Of a stretch of 64,000 bases of DNA, positions 36,301 through 45,892 are shown piece after piece. The stretch covers positions 186,001 to 250,000 of the forward strand of contig NZ_OMKW01000004.1 in assembly GCF_900302495.1 (NCBI RefSeq), in the 5' to 3' direction. Origin of the DNA: Pontivivens insulae (lineage in GTDB: Bacteria; Pseudomonadota; Alphaproteobacteria; Rhodobacterales; Rhodobacteraceae). The position numbers were made by a program, and so were the translations under genes. Positions within the stretch are counted from its first letter, which is position 1, and each line of letters opens with the position of its first letter. The notes beneath the pieces are model-generated. The model searched no databases. It was not told the origin of the DNA and saw nothing but the letters and a program-made list of their open reading frames with translations.

Positions 36301-36767
36301 ACCGGACCTATGGCCCGGTGCGTATCCTGCCGACGAATGTGTACTTCTATGGTATGGAGCCGGGTCAGGAAATTCAGCCTGAGCTTGATGCCGGCAAGAC
36401 GCTCATCGTGCGCCTGCAGGCCATTGGCGAGACCACTGAAGATGGTGACGTGAAAGTCTTCTTCGAGCTGAACGGTCAGCCGCGCGTTATCCGCGTGGCA
36501 GATCGCAAGGCGGCCGCAAGTTCGGCGAAACGGCCAAAGGCAGAGCTTGGCAACGCCGACCATGTTGCAGCCCCCATGCCAGGCGTGATCGCGTCGGTGG
36601 CTGTCACCGTCGGTCAAAAGGTGACCGCGGGCGACATGCTGCTCACCATCGAGGCGATGAAGATGGAAACGGCGATCCATGCCGATCGCGACGGTGTCAT
36701 CGCCCAGATCCACGCGCCAGCCAGCAGCCAGGTCGATGCCAAAGACCTGCTGATCGAGTTCGGCTGA
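33324..36767 (+). CDS. pyc: Pyruvate carboxylase
   Basis: 1147 residues, a complete single-chain enzyme: biotin carboxylase with ATP-grasp (about 1-450, KASWGGGGRGM and the YFIEVNPRVQVEHTVTEE motif), carboxyltransferase of the HMGL type (about 540-810, LTDTTMRDGHQS metal site), the tetramer domain, and a C-terminal biotinyl domain with Lys1113 in EAMKMETA. It makes oxaloacetate from pyruvate and bicarbonate and is the main anaplerotic enzyme of many roseobacters. CCGGAGGGCCCC precedes the ATG. A GC-rich hairpin follows. Confidence 0.97.
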   Translation: MADFQKILIANRGEIAIRIMRAANEMGKKTVAVFAEEDKLGLHRFKADEAYRIGEGLGPVAAYLSIDEIIRVAKLSGADAIHPGYGLLSENPDFVDACVANGITFIGPKAETMRALGDKASARRVAMEAGVPVVPATEVLPDDMDEVRRMADEVGYPFMLKASWGGGGRGMRPIMHADELEDMVLAGRREAEAAFGNGEGYLEKLVQHARHVEVQILGDKHGNIYHLYERDCSVQRRNQKVVERAPAPYLSATQREQLCELGRKICAHVNYECAGTVEFLMDMDSGEFYFIEVNPRVQVEHTVTEEVTGIDIVRAQILIAEGKSLTEATGVASQYDVKLDGHALQCRVTTEDPQNNFIPDYGRITTYRSATGMGIRLDGGTAYSGAVITRYYDSLLTKVTAWAPTPDAAIRRMDRALREFRIRGVATNIAFVENLLQHPTFLNNTYTTKFIDTTPELFEFEQRQDRATKILTYIADITVNGHPDVDGRPKPPAHARLPKAPKAPVDAPPAGTRQILEAEGAKGVADWMLAQDRLLLTDTTMRDGHQSLLATRMRSNDMIAIAPTYAHQLSELFSVECWGGATFDVAYRFLQECPWQRLRDIRKNMPNIMTQMLLRASNGVGYTNYPDNVVQAFVKQAAETGVDVFRVFDSLNWVENMRVAMDAVIESGKVCEGTICYTGDILDADRAKYDLKYYVEMGKALRDGGAHVIGLKDMAGLLKPAAARVLVKALKEEVGLPIHFHTHDTSGISGATVLAAAEAGVDAADAAMDAFSGLTAQPPLGSIVEALANTDRDTGLDRKALREISEYWENVRDQYAAFETTMKSGSSEVWLHEMPGGQFTNLKAQARSLGLEDRWHEIAQAYADANQMFGDIVKVTPSSKVVGDMALMMVSQNLTRAQVEDPKVDVAFPDSVVDMMRGNLGQPPGGWPKKLQKKVLKGEKASTERPGAHLPPVDLEATRADLSGQLNGFAVDDEDLNGYLMYPKVFLDYMGRHRTYGPVRILPTNVYFYGMEPGQEIQPELDAGKTLIVRLQAIGETTEDGDVKVFFELNGQPRVIRVADRKAAASSAKRPKAELGNADHVAAPMPGVIASVAVTVGQKVTAGDMLLTIEAMKMETAIHADRDGVIAQIHAPASSQVDAKDLLIEFG

Positions 36768-36775
36768 TCTGATCA

Positions 36776-36802
36776 GGCCCGCCCCCTTGACAGGGGCGGG
36801 CC
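36776..36802 (+). terminator. GC-rich hairpin after pyc
   Basis: GGCCCGCCCC pairs perfectly with GGGGCGGGCC around CTTGACA, nine bases after the pyc stop. The following DNA is only mildly T-rich (GCATTCCCAATTCC), so termination may be incomplete or Rho-assisted. Confidence 0.6.
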
Positions 36803-36887
36803 GCATTCCCAATTCCCCTCATCCGGTAAGTGATCCACTCGCGGCGCGTCAATTTCGCGCGAAATAGGTGAATCACGACGTTCTGCC

Positions 36888-36915
36888 CTTGATTGATTGG
36901 GCCTGAACCCGAAAT
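36888..36915 (+). promoter_or_regulatory. Candidate heat-shock (RpoH) promoter of clpA
   Basis: CTTGAT at 36888-36893, a 14-base spacer and CCCGAAAT at 36908-36915, close to the sigma-32 pattern CTTGAA-N13-15-CCCCATNT. It lies 72 bases before the clpA ATG, and ClpA is often a heat-shock gene. Confidence 0.4.
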
Positions 36916-36986
36916 GTTATGAGAGGCACTATGTTGTGCCTGCCCGACGCGGGTGACGGCGTCGGCTGTATGAGAGGATTTGCGGT

Positions 36987-39314
<2,328 letters not shown>

Positions 39315-39317
39315 TCT

Positions 39318-39346
39318 AAAAGGGCGTCCTGCGGGGCGCCCTTTTT
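39318..39346 (+). terminator. Intrinsic terminator of clpA
   Basis: AAAAGGGCG pairs with CGCCCTTTT around TCCTGCGGGG, followed by T. Because the stem is flanked by A on one side and T on the other it could also serve the convergent stator operon ending at 39389. Confidence 0.88.
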
Positions 39347-39388
39347 GCATCAGCTATTGTGGTTCCCAAACGATGAAGGGCCACGGTC

Positions 39389-41200
39389 TTAGCGTTCAGT
39401 AAACTTCAACTCGATGCGGCGGTTGCGGGCCAATGCCTCTGCGCTGCGGCCTTCGTCCACGGGCTGGAATTCCCCAAATCCGGCCGCGGAGAGTCGCTGC
39501 GGGGCGATGCCCTCGACCTCGGCCAAGTAGCGCACGACGGATAGTGCCCGCGCTTGGCTGAGCTCCCAGTTGTCCGCATATGCAGAGGCGCGCCCAACCG
39601 GAATGCGGTCGGTATGCCCGTTGACCTGAAGGATCCAGTTAATGTCTTCGGGGATCTCATCCACGATCGACTGGATCACACGTGCGACCTGTGTGATCTG
39701 CTGGCGTCCGTCAAAACCAAGATCGGCGGAGCCGGGTTCAAAGAGCACCTCGGATGAGAAAACGAAGCGGTCCCCGACGACGCGTACCCCGTCTTGCCCC
39801 TCCAGAAGATCGCGCATTCGACCGAAGAATTCTGACCGATACGCGCGCAGCTGTTCAGCTTCGCTTTCGAGTGCCTCCGCCCTGCGGCGTTGCTCTGCCG
39901 CCACCTGTGCCAGCGCGGTATTGAGCTGACTGCCCAAAGCCTCGATCTGCACCTGATTGGCTTCATCACGTTCCGCGGCCTCGTCCAAGAGGGCCTGAAG
40001 CTGCGCCAACTGGCGGCGCAATGTCGCTGTCTGACTGTTGAGTAAGGCAATTTCGCGCCGGGCCTCGGCGCTCGCGGTGCGTTCTTCGCTCAGCAAGCGG
40101 TTCGCCTGTTGCAGCAGGCCGTTCTGGCGCTCCAACTCGCTCTGATCATCGGCACGCGCTTGCTCGGTCAGTGTGCGGGCCTGTTCGGCGGCGGCCAACA
40201 GGGTCAAAGTGTCTTCGGCTTCCTGCCGTGCTTGTTCAAGCGACAGAGTCATGGCCGTCAATTCCGCATCTGACTGGCGCAAGCGTTCCCGCAACCGCTC
40301 TGCGGCGGCGGCTTCGGCCAGCCGGGCGGCCTCCTCGTCGCTCAGAGACGTCTCGACGCCCGCGAGGCGCTCTCGCAGCTGGGCCACGGCGGCCTCTTCC
40401 CGCAGTCGGGCGGCCTCCTCGGCAGAGAGTTGTGCTTCGGTCTCCGCCAACTGGCTGGACAGTGTCAGGTTCACGCCTTCTTCTTCCGCGAGCGCGGCTG
40501 CCAGAGCCGCAAGATCGCTTTCCTGTGCTGCCGTCGTGGTCTGCAGTTCGGCGATCAATTGCTCCAACGCCTCCCGCTGTGCAGCGGCAAGGCGGGCGGC
40601 CTCGACACGTTCGTCAATCTCATCGCGCGCTTGTGCCAATGCCAGTTGCAGGGCTTCGGCGCGGCTGATCTCTCTGGCGTTTGCGTCCCGCAGTTGGGCG
40701 ATCTCCTCTGCGGAGGCGGTCAGACGGTCCTGCTGTTCTGCGACCTGTTCCGTCAGCTCACCCGCCCGCGTGCGCGACGCGATCAATGCTGCATCAAGGT
40801 CGGAGTTTTGTGCGAGAAGGCTTGCGACCTGCTCCTCAAAGCTTGAAATGCGCCCCTGCGCATCCTCAACCTGCGCTTCCAGCGTCGCGATCATCAGCGC
40901 ACGGCTTGCGGCGAGCTCTTCGGACTGATCCAGATCGCTGCTCAACTGCGAGACGTTCTCTTCCAGATCTGCGGTGAGGCGTTGTTCGATGCCCAAAGCC
41001 TCGGCCAAAGATGACAGCTCGACCGAAAGTTCTTCCAGTCTGCGATCCTGACCGGTGATGGTCTCTTGCAGCACAAATTGCATCACCATGAAGATCGTCA
41101 GAACGAACATCAAAACCAAGAGCAGAGCCGTCATCGCATCGACGAATCCGGGCCAAATATTGGCGGTGAACCGCTCCCCTGTCCGACGTTTGAGCGCCAT
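39389..41200 (-). CDS. MotB/OmpA-like stator protein with a very long coiled coil
   Basis: 603 residues. A short basic N-terminus is followed by one membrane helix, GFVDAMTALLLVLMFVLT (about 18-40), with Asp21 in the position of the proton-binding aspartate of MotB, ExbD and ZorB. About 400 residues of coiled coil follow (about 45-450), rich in Glu, Ala, Leu, Gln and Arg, with repeated EEAARL and LRERL blocks. The C-terminal OmpA domain (about 455-603; VNGHTDRIPVGRASAYADNW, NRRIEL) binds peptidoglycan. Its ATG overlaps the stop of the ExbB-like gene by one base, so the two subunits are made together. It is not flagellar MotB: the coiled coil is far too long and no flagellar genes are near. 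The load it drives is unknown. Confidence 0.88.
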   Translation of the reverse strand: MALKRRTGERFTANIWPGFVDAMTALLLVLMFVLTIFMVMQFVLQETITGQDRRLEELSVELSSLAEALGIEQRLTADLEENVSQLSSDLDQSEELAASRALMIATLEAQVEDAQGRISSFEEQVASLLAQNSDLDAALIASRTRAGELTEQVAEQQDRLTASAEEIAQLRDANAREISRAEALQLALAQARDEIDERVEAARLAAAQREALEQLIAELQTTTAAQESDLAALAAALAEEEGVNLTLSSQLAETEAQLSAEEAARLREEAAVAQLRERLAGVETSLSDEEAARLAEAAAAERLRERLRQSDAELTAMTLSLEQARQEAEDTLTLLAAAEQARTLTEQARADDQSELERQNGLLQQANRLLSEERTASAEARREIALLNSQTATLRRQLAQLQALLDEAAERDEANQVQIEALGSQLNTALAQVAAEQRRRAEALESEAEQLRAYRSEFFGRMRDLLEGQDGVRVVGDRFVFSSEVLFEPGSADLGFDGRQQITQVARVIQSIVDEIPEDINWILQVNGHTDRIPVGRASAYADNWELSQARALSVVRYLAEVEGIAPQRLSAAGFGEFQPVDEGRSAEALARNRRIELKFTER

Positions 41201-42348
41201 CAGCTATCTCGCAGTGCCGCTGTCAGCGCAGCGATCTCAGCACGAATTTCCGTGACGCTGTCCTGACGGCCTGCGGCAAGCTCTTCCAGAAGGCGTAGCA
41301 ATTGCCCGTCAATACTACGCAGGCGGGCACGCGTTTCTTCGTCCAGCGCGCCTGCGGATTGCGCCTGTGCTTCGACAGCGGCGATCAGGCGTTCTTGACC
41401 ACCAGCGATCTGTTGCAGGGCTGGATCCGGGCCACGTTGGGTACCTGCGGCCAATCCCTCAACAACGCTGACAAGTTGAGCGAGGCGGGCATCGGTTTCT
41501 GCGCGCCGCTCTTCTGCGCGCTGCATGATCTCCGCGAGGTTGCCAAGATCGGCGCCCGCACCAGCGGCAACCGTCTCCCCTTCGGCATTCGTAACGCCAA
41601 TCCGGGTGATGGAGCTGAGCCATTCTTCCAGTTCCATGTAGAACCGGTTTTGCCCGTGACCGGCAAAGAGTTCGAGCAGGCCCACGACCAACGATCCGGC
41701 CAAGCCCAGCAAGGACGACGCGAAGGCCGTGCCCATGCCGCCAAGCTGGCTCTCAAGACCGCTCATCAGGCGTTCGAAGACAGCGATACCTTCCTCCTCC
41801 CCTTGCGGGGCGAGGGACCGGATCGTCTCAACAACGGCGGGAACTGTCGTTGCAAGGCCGTAGAAGGTGCCGAGCAAGCCGAGGAAAATCAAAAGGTTGA
41901 TGATGTAGCGCGTGATGTCACGGGCTTCATCCAGACGCGTCGCGACAGAGTCGAGGATGGATCGGGATGAATTCGCCGTCAGCCCACGCCGCGCCCGTTG
42001 ATCCTTTAGCAAGGCTGCGAGCGAGGCAAGAAGGCGCGGCGACTGAACGAATTCATGGCCCGGTCGGTTCAGGGCGAAGCCTTCAATCCAATTTACCGAG
42101 CTTACAAGCTGCAAAGCCTGCCAGAAACAGGCCAAGACGCCGATCACGAAGACCAGCATGATGAAGCCATTCAGATAGATATTTGCGAGGAAGACCTGGG
42201 CGACCGAGCCGTAGACAAAAAAGCCCCCGATCCCAGTCAGCACCAGAACGAGCACCATCAGCAGGATCTGCCGGATCGGCTGGGAAAATTGAGGTTCCTT
42301 TTCGCCGTCGAGCATCATCTGCACGGGCTCCTTCCATTTGTCTTTCAT
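41200..42348 (-). CDS. ExbB/TolQ/MotA-like proton-channel protein
   Basis: 382 residues. Four hydrophobic segments (about 26-48, 57-80, 145-170, 205-230). The last pair carries the MotA/TolQ/ExbB signature: FLGLLGTFYGLATTVP and GMGTAFASSLLGLAGSLVVG. The cytoplasmic C-terminal part (about 270-382) is helical. Together with the MotB/OmpA-like protein this forms a 5:2-type proton-driven stator. It is longer than TolQ/ExbB and has no TolR/ExbD partner; the relation is closest to MotA/ZorA-like pairs, but no ZorC/ZorD is present. First gene of a two-gene operon; divergent from the LysM-binding-protein gene 148 bases away. Confidence 0.88.
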   Translation of the reverse strand: MKDKWKEPVQMMLDGEKEPQFSQPIRQILLMVLVLVLTGIGGFFVYGSVAQVFLANIYLNGFIMLVFVIGVLACFWQALQLVSSVNWIEGFALNRPGHEFVQSPRLLASLAALLKDQRARRGLTANSSRSILDSVATRLDEARDITRYIINLLIFLGLLGTFYGLATTVPAVVETIRSLAPQGEEEGIAVFERLMSGLESQLGGMGTAFASSLLGLAGSLVVGLLELFAGHGQNRFYMELEEWLSSITRIGVTNAEGETVAAGAGADLGNLAEIMQRAEERRAETDARLAQLVSVVEGLAAGTQRGPDPALQQIAGGQERLIAAVEAQAQSAGALDEETRARLRSIDGQLLRLLEELAAGRQDSVTEIRAEIAALTAALRDS

Positions 42349-42496
42349 CGGAGACTAACAGCCACGCGCTGCAAACCAACCGCCAAATCGCATGATCCGG
42401 GCCGCGCAGCTGCTTTCCTGCCAAGAGGCCGGGGCTTGCGCGTTTGAGTGCAATCGTGTGCAATGACGTTCAAGTCAAGTTTCCAGGGGGATTCCT

Positions 42497-43630
42497 GTGC
42501 GCAGAATCAGTTCTATCGCAGCGTTAGGTGCGCTTTCGGTCCTTTCGCCGCACGTGGCATCGGCCCAGACCGCATGTGAGGCATACACAATTCAGTCCGG
42601 CGACACTTTGCGTGCGATCGCAAATCGAGCGGGGGCAGGGTCCTTTCGCGAACTCTATGAACTGAACCGCGCGGTCATCGGTGACAACCCCAACCTGATT
42701 GAAGTCGGCGACGTGCTTGAAATGCTGTGTCCGACCTCCGCCGCCGCGACACCTGCTCCTGCTCCTGCACCCGCGCCGCAGCCCGAGCCTGAACCAGAGC
42801 CGGAGGAAGAACCGGAGGCGGTGGTTGTCGTTGCGCCGACACCGGAGCCTGAACCAGAGCCCGAGCCGGAACCGGCCTCGATTGAGCCGACTGATGAACC
42901 AGACATTCTGTTCGTGACCTATGATGGTAACGCACCCTATTCCGGTGCAAATCTGCCCGGCGGCGGCCTTGCCACGGAATTGCTGGAGACAGCTTACGGG
43001 CGCGCCCAACCTGGTGCGGTCGTGGATGTGACCATTGCGCAAGACCAACTGGCCTGGAACATTGGTCTTGGACGTGAGCTCTATGATGTTGGCTTCCCGT
43101 CGATCCGACCCAACTGCAACGTTATCGATACGCTGTCCATTGAGATGATCGAGCTTTGCGCGAAGTTCGCGTTCTCTGAGCCCTTCCATGAGATCGCAAT
43201 GGAGGCTTACACGCTGAACGGAAGCCCGGTTGCTGGGGCTGCCACTGCTGATGACATTCGTGGAACCCGCATCTGCCGCCCGCGTGATTTGTTCACGTTC
43301 GATCTGGATGCTGAACGCCTGCCGGGCTCGTCAGGCCAATTGGTGCAGACGGCGACTGCGACGGAGTGCTTCGAGGCGCTGGCGGCAGGCGAAGTTGACA
43401 TCGTCTCTGTCACGGCCGTCCAGGCGCGCGGAGGTCTGTCTGAGAGCGGTGTCGCCGGCCGTGTGACGGAAGTTCCGGCATTGGAGCGTGGTGTGACACT
43501 TCACGCCGTAGCCAATCAGTCAAATCCGCGCGGTGTGACTGCAATTTCGCGCCTCAACCGCGGATTGGCGGAGATGCGTGCAGACGGTGCGTGGTTCCGT
43601 ATCGTATCGCGCCAGCTGTCAGGCAGCTAA
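42497..43630 (+). CDS. LysM domain fused to a periplasmic solute-binding domain
   Basis: 377 residues, GTG start after CAGGGGG. Signal peptide about 1-23 (ASA-QTA). LysM domain about 29-79 (YTIQSGDTLRAIANRAG...NLIEVGDVLEML), which binds glycan chains of peptidoglycan. A rigid Pro/Glu/Ala linker (about 85-132, runs of PAP and EPEP) leads to a type-3-like extracellular solute-binding domain (about 138-377; FVTYDGNAPYSGANLPGGGLATELLETAY). No transporter membrane or ATPase genes are nearby, so it may be a wall-tethered sensor or scavenger, not part of an ABC importer. Divergent from the stator operon, which suggests shared control. Confidence 0.85.
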   Translation: MRRISSIAALGALSVLSPHVASAQTACEAYTIQSGDTLRAIANRAGAGSFRELYELNRAVIGDNPNLIEVGDVLEMLCPTSAAATPAPAPAPAPQPEPEPEPEEEPEAVVVVAPTPEPEPEPEPEPASIEPTDEPDILFVTYDGNAPYSGANLPGGGLATELLETAYGRAQPGAVVDVTIAQDQLAWNIGLGRELYDVGFPSIRPNCNVIDTLSIEMIELCAKFAFSEPFHEIAMEAYTLNGSPVAGAATADDIRGTRICRPRDLFTFDLDAERLPGSSGQLVQTATATECFEALAAGEVDIVSVTAVQARGGLSESGVAGRVTEVPALERGVTLHAVANQSNPRGVTAISRLNRGLAEMRADGAWFRIVSRQLSGS

Positions 43631-43632
43631 CC

Positions 43633-44181
43633 TTAGCGAAATTCTGACCCGATGCGCCCGGCGACCAGCCGGGCGACATGCTCCAGATCCTCATCAGCGA
43701 TCTTCTGTGTTCGCAGCGCTTCTACCGTGCCGAAGAGGTAATCGGGGTTTGGACCCATTCCTCCCTCAGCGCCCGAAATGATATCTGCCTGTGCTTCAGC
43801 AGTCAGATCGCCGACATACTGGCTGTGTTCGCGGTCCATCACGTAGGTCACGGCTCGGACGATACGGCCATCGGTCAGGCGGACCGGTTGGACGGTCTCA
43901 AGGTAGGCACTGGTGACCAGTTCCCGCTCACGCAGGTAGGCCAGTGTTTGTGCTGCACTTTCATCCTCGGCCCGAAATGCAACGCCCAGGCAGTTGGTCC
44001 CGGCATGCTCTTCCAGTGCGAGCACAAGGCCGGGGTTTTCGGGCGTTCCACGATGTTCAACCGAACGCATACAGAAAGATCGCTTGAAATCCGAAAGCTC
44101 TGCAACCTGCCGCTCCGCATAGGCAAAGCCGGGTTTCCACATCAGTGAACCGTAACCAAATATCCACAAAGGGTCGATCAT
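43633..44181 (-). CDS. ChaC-type gamma-glutamylcyclotransferase
   Basis: 182 residues. Splits glutathione into 5-oxoproline and Cys-Gly. The opening IFGYGSLMWKPGF, followed by FCMRSVEHRGTPENPGLVLAL, and AYLRERELVTSAYL with the acidic catalytic position match ChaC proteins. The complete pathway partners are not nearby, although glutathione synthase lies about 5 kb downstream. It converges with the LysM-fusion gene two bases apart and is divergent from the DUF2125 gene. Confidence 0.92.
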   Translation of the reverse strand: MIDPLWIFGYGSLMWKPGFAYAERQVAELSDFKRSFCMRSVEHRGTPENPGLVLALEEHAGTNCLGVAFRAEDESAAQTLAYLRERELVTSAYLETVQPVRLTDGRIVRAVTYVMDREHSQYVGDLTAEAQADIISGAEGGMGPNPDYLFGTVEALRTQKIADEDLEHVARLVAGRIGSEFR

Positions 44182-44249
44182 CGCGCGCTGTCTCCCATGA
44201 TATGGCGTGCTATAGACCGATGCGAACAGCAGGGCGAGAGGGTATTGTG

Positions 44250-45269
44250 ATGCGGGGCGTGAAGATTCTGGTTGGGCTTTTCGTGGTCGGCTGTCTGGCC
44301 TGGGCAGGCTATTGGTGGGTCAATGCAGGGATCCGCAGAACGGCTGTCGAGACTTGGTTTGAGCAGAGGCGGGCCGAGGGCTGGGTCGCAGATTACGAAG
44401 AACTCGTCATCACGGGATTTCCAAATCGGGTCGACACCAAGATCTCGGGCCTTGAACTTGCTGATCCGCGCAGCGGCTGGGCTTGGTCTGCGGATGAATT
44501 TCAACTGTTGACGCTCAGCTATCAGCCCTTCGCGATCATTGCGGTGTGGCCGGGTGAGCAGCGCTTCTCAACCCCCGGCGGCGGAACGATCTCCGCCGAA
44601 GGCCAGCGTTTGCGCGCCTCTCTTGCGGTGACGGCGAATGGTGCGTTTGAGCTTGTCCGCTCGCGCATGGAAGGTCGTGATATCGCGATCCGCTTGCCAG
44701 ATGGGGAGACGCTGTTCGTCCCGATCCTCGATGCTGCAAGCGACGCACTTGATGCGGATGAGAGCGGTACCGTTCACCGGCTCGGCCTTAACCTTGAAAA
44801 TGTGGAGCTGTCAGAGGGATTGAAGGCACGATTTGACGCGACGGGTCTGCTGCCGCCTGCAATTTCGGTCGTGCATTTCGACGCGACGGCGACCTTCGAC
44901 GGTACGGTAAGTCTGCGCACAATCGAACGAGATGCGCCGGAGCTGGCCTCTATTCGCATTGATGATGCATCTGGTGCCTGGGGGGAACTCGACCTGCGCG
45001 CATTCGGAGACCTGACCGCCGACGCTCAGGGGCTCGCGGAAGGGGAACTGGACATCCGCGCCCGCAATTGGGAAGCGATGCTTGACCTTGCCGTTGCCAA
45101 TGGTGCGTTGGATGAGGGAAGCGCGCGCGCAGCACGGTTCGGTCTCGGTCTGCTCGCCTCCAGCAGCGGGGATCGCAACAGCCTTGAGGCGCCCATCACG
45201 TTTCGGGACGGGCAAGCGCGATTGGGCCCGTTGCCGATTGGTTCGGCGCCATCGCTTCAGCGGCAATAG
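44250..45269 (+). CDS. DUF2125 domain protein, membrane-anchored periplasmic
   Basis: 339 residues. One N-terminal membrane helix (VKILVGLFVVGCLAWAGYWWV, about 4-24) and a large beta-rich periplasmic domain (RRTAVETWFEQRRAEGWVADYEELVITGFPNRVDTKISGLELADP-type opening), as in the DUF2125 proteins of Alphaproteobacteria, thought to resemble AsmA-like lipid-transfer folds. Function unknown. Start 44250 follows GAGAGGG; the longer frame from 44145 overlaps the divergent chaC gene. Its end overlaps the convergent extensin-like gene by 13 bases. Confidence 0.86.
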   Translation: MRGVKILVGLFVVGCLAWAGYWWVNAGIRRTAVETWFEQRRAEGWVADYEELVITGFPNRVDTKISGLELADPRSGWAWSADEFQLLTLSYQPFAIIAVWPGEQRFSTPGGGTISAEGQRLRASLAVTANGAFELVRSRMEGRDIAIRLPDGETLFVPILDAASDALDADESGTVHRLGLNLENVELSEGLKARFDATGLLPPAISVVHFDATATFDGTVSLRTIERDAPELASIRIDDASGAWGELDLRAFGDLTADAQGLAEGELDIRARNWEAMLDLAVANGALDEGSARAARFGLGLLASSSGDRNSLEAPITFRDGQARLGPLPIGSAPSLQRQ

Positions 45270-45892
45270 GCGTTGCGTCGCGGCGCCATGTCGAGGTGAA
45301 AGTGATCGGCATGGGCGTCATTTGCCCCCGGTCCAAGCACGGTTCCAAAGCGCGCGCACGCCGTGTCGAAGAGGTCACGCAACAGGGGCCCATCTTCCGG
45401 GTCGTCCCAGCCGTCCAGAACGTTGATGCGGCTATCATCTCCCAAGCGGAACGACGCTATGTCGATGGCGTTCCCCGTCGCGTGTTCTGACAGCCGATCT
45501 CCTCCGGCGATGCCACGGCAGACATATCCGCTGATCCCTGCCAGCCCGGTCAATGCCGGTCGCTGTGCGAAGAGGGGGTGCACATCGAACTCCAACCAGT
45601 CTGCAAACGTTGACGCAAGGGTGCAGTTTACCGTGGCTGCCGATGAAAGGCTTACCCCTGAAACAGAGGTCAACTGAACCGGAGCCTCGATGCCGCATCC
45701 TTCGCGCACTGCCGTGATCTCTGGCGCGATGCGTCCTTGCAGGCGTGGGTCATCGCACAGCTCTCCGATGATCGCCACACGGATTGGTCCGCTTTGTGAT
45801 GGGCGCGGCTCGGGCAGCGGCGACGTCAGTGGAGCGCTTTGCGCCAAAGCTGCGCTGGCGCTGATCAACCATGCCAGCAGGGCAACTTTCAC
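45257..45892 (-). CDS. Extensin-like C-terminal domain protein (peptidase M15-like)
   Basis: 211 residues. Signal peptide about 1-18. The zinc-site motifs of the extensin-like-C/M15 fold are visible: HATGNAIDIASF and ADHFHLDMA. Six cysteines are spread along the mature chain (GELCDD, REGCGIE, NCTLAS, YVCRG, TACARF, AYCR) and could form three disulfides. Such proteins are predicted murein carboxypeptidases. Its ATG overlaps the tyrC stop by four bases, so it is the last gene of the long minus-strand run. Confidence 0.88.
   Translation of the reverse strand: MKVALLAWLISASAALAQSAPLTSPLPEPRPSQSGPIRVAIIGELCDDPRLQGRIAPEITAVREGCGIEAPVQLTSVSGVSLSSAATVNCTLASTFADWLEFDVHPLFAQRPALTGLAGISGYVCRGIAGGDRLSEHATGNAIDIASFRLGDDSRINVLDGWDDPEDGPLLRDLFDTACARFGTVLGPGANDAHADHFHLDMAPRRNAYCR

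Noticed and set aside
40171-40928. Ser/Arg-rich plus-strand frames opposite the stator coiled coil
   Set aside because: Caused by the repetitive Glu/Ala/Leu codons of the coiled coil; no ribosome site.
39389-42348. Zorya anti-phage system
   Set aside because: The stator pair resembles ZorA/ZorB in type, but no ZorC, ZorD or ZorE gene is next to it, and the long coil is in the OmpA subunit, not in the channel subunit.
42750-42890. Short tandem repeats of CCTGCTCC/GAGCC type
   Set aside because: They encode the PAP and EPEP linker of the LysM fusion. This is protein low complexity, not a CRISPR or regulatory repeat.
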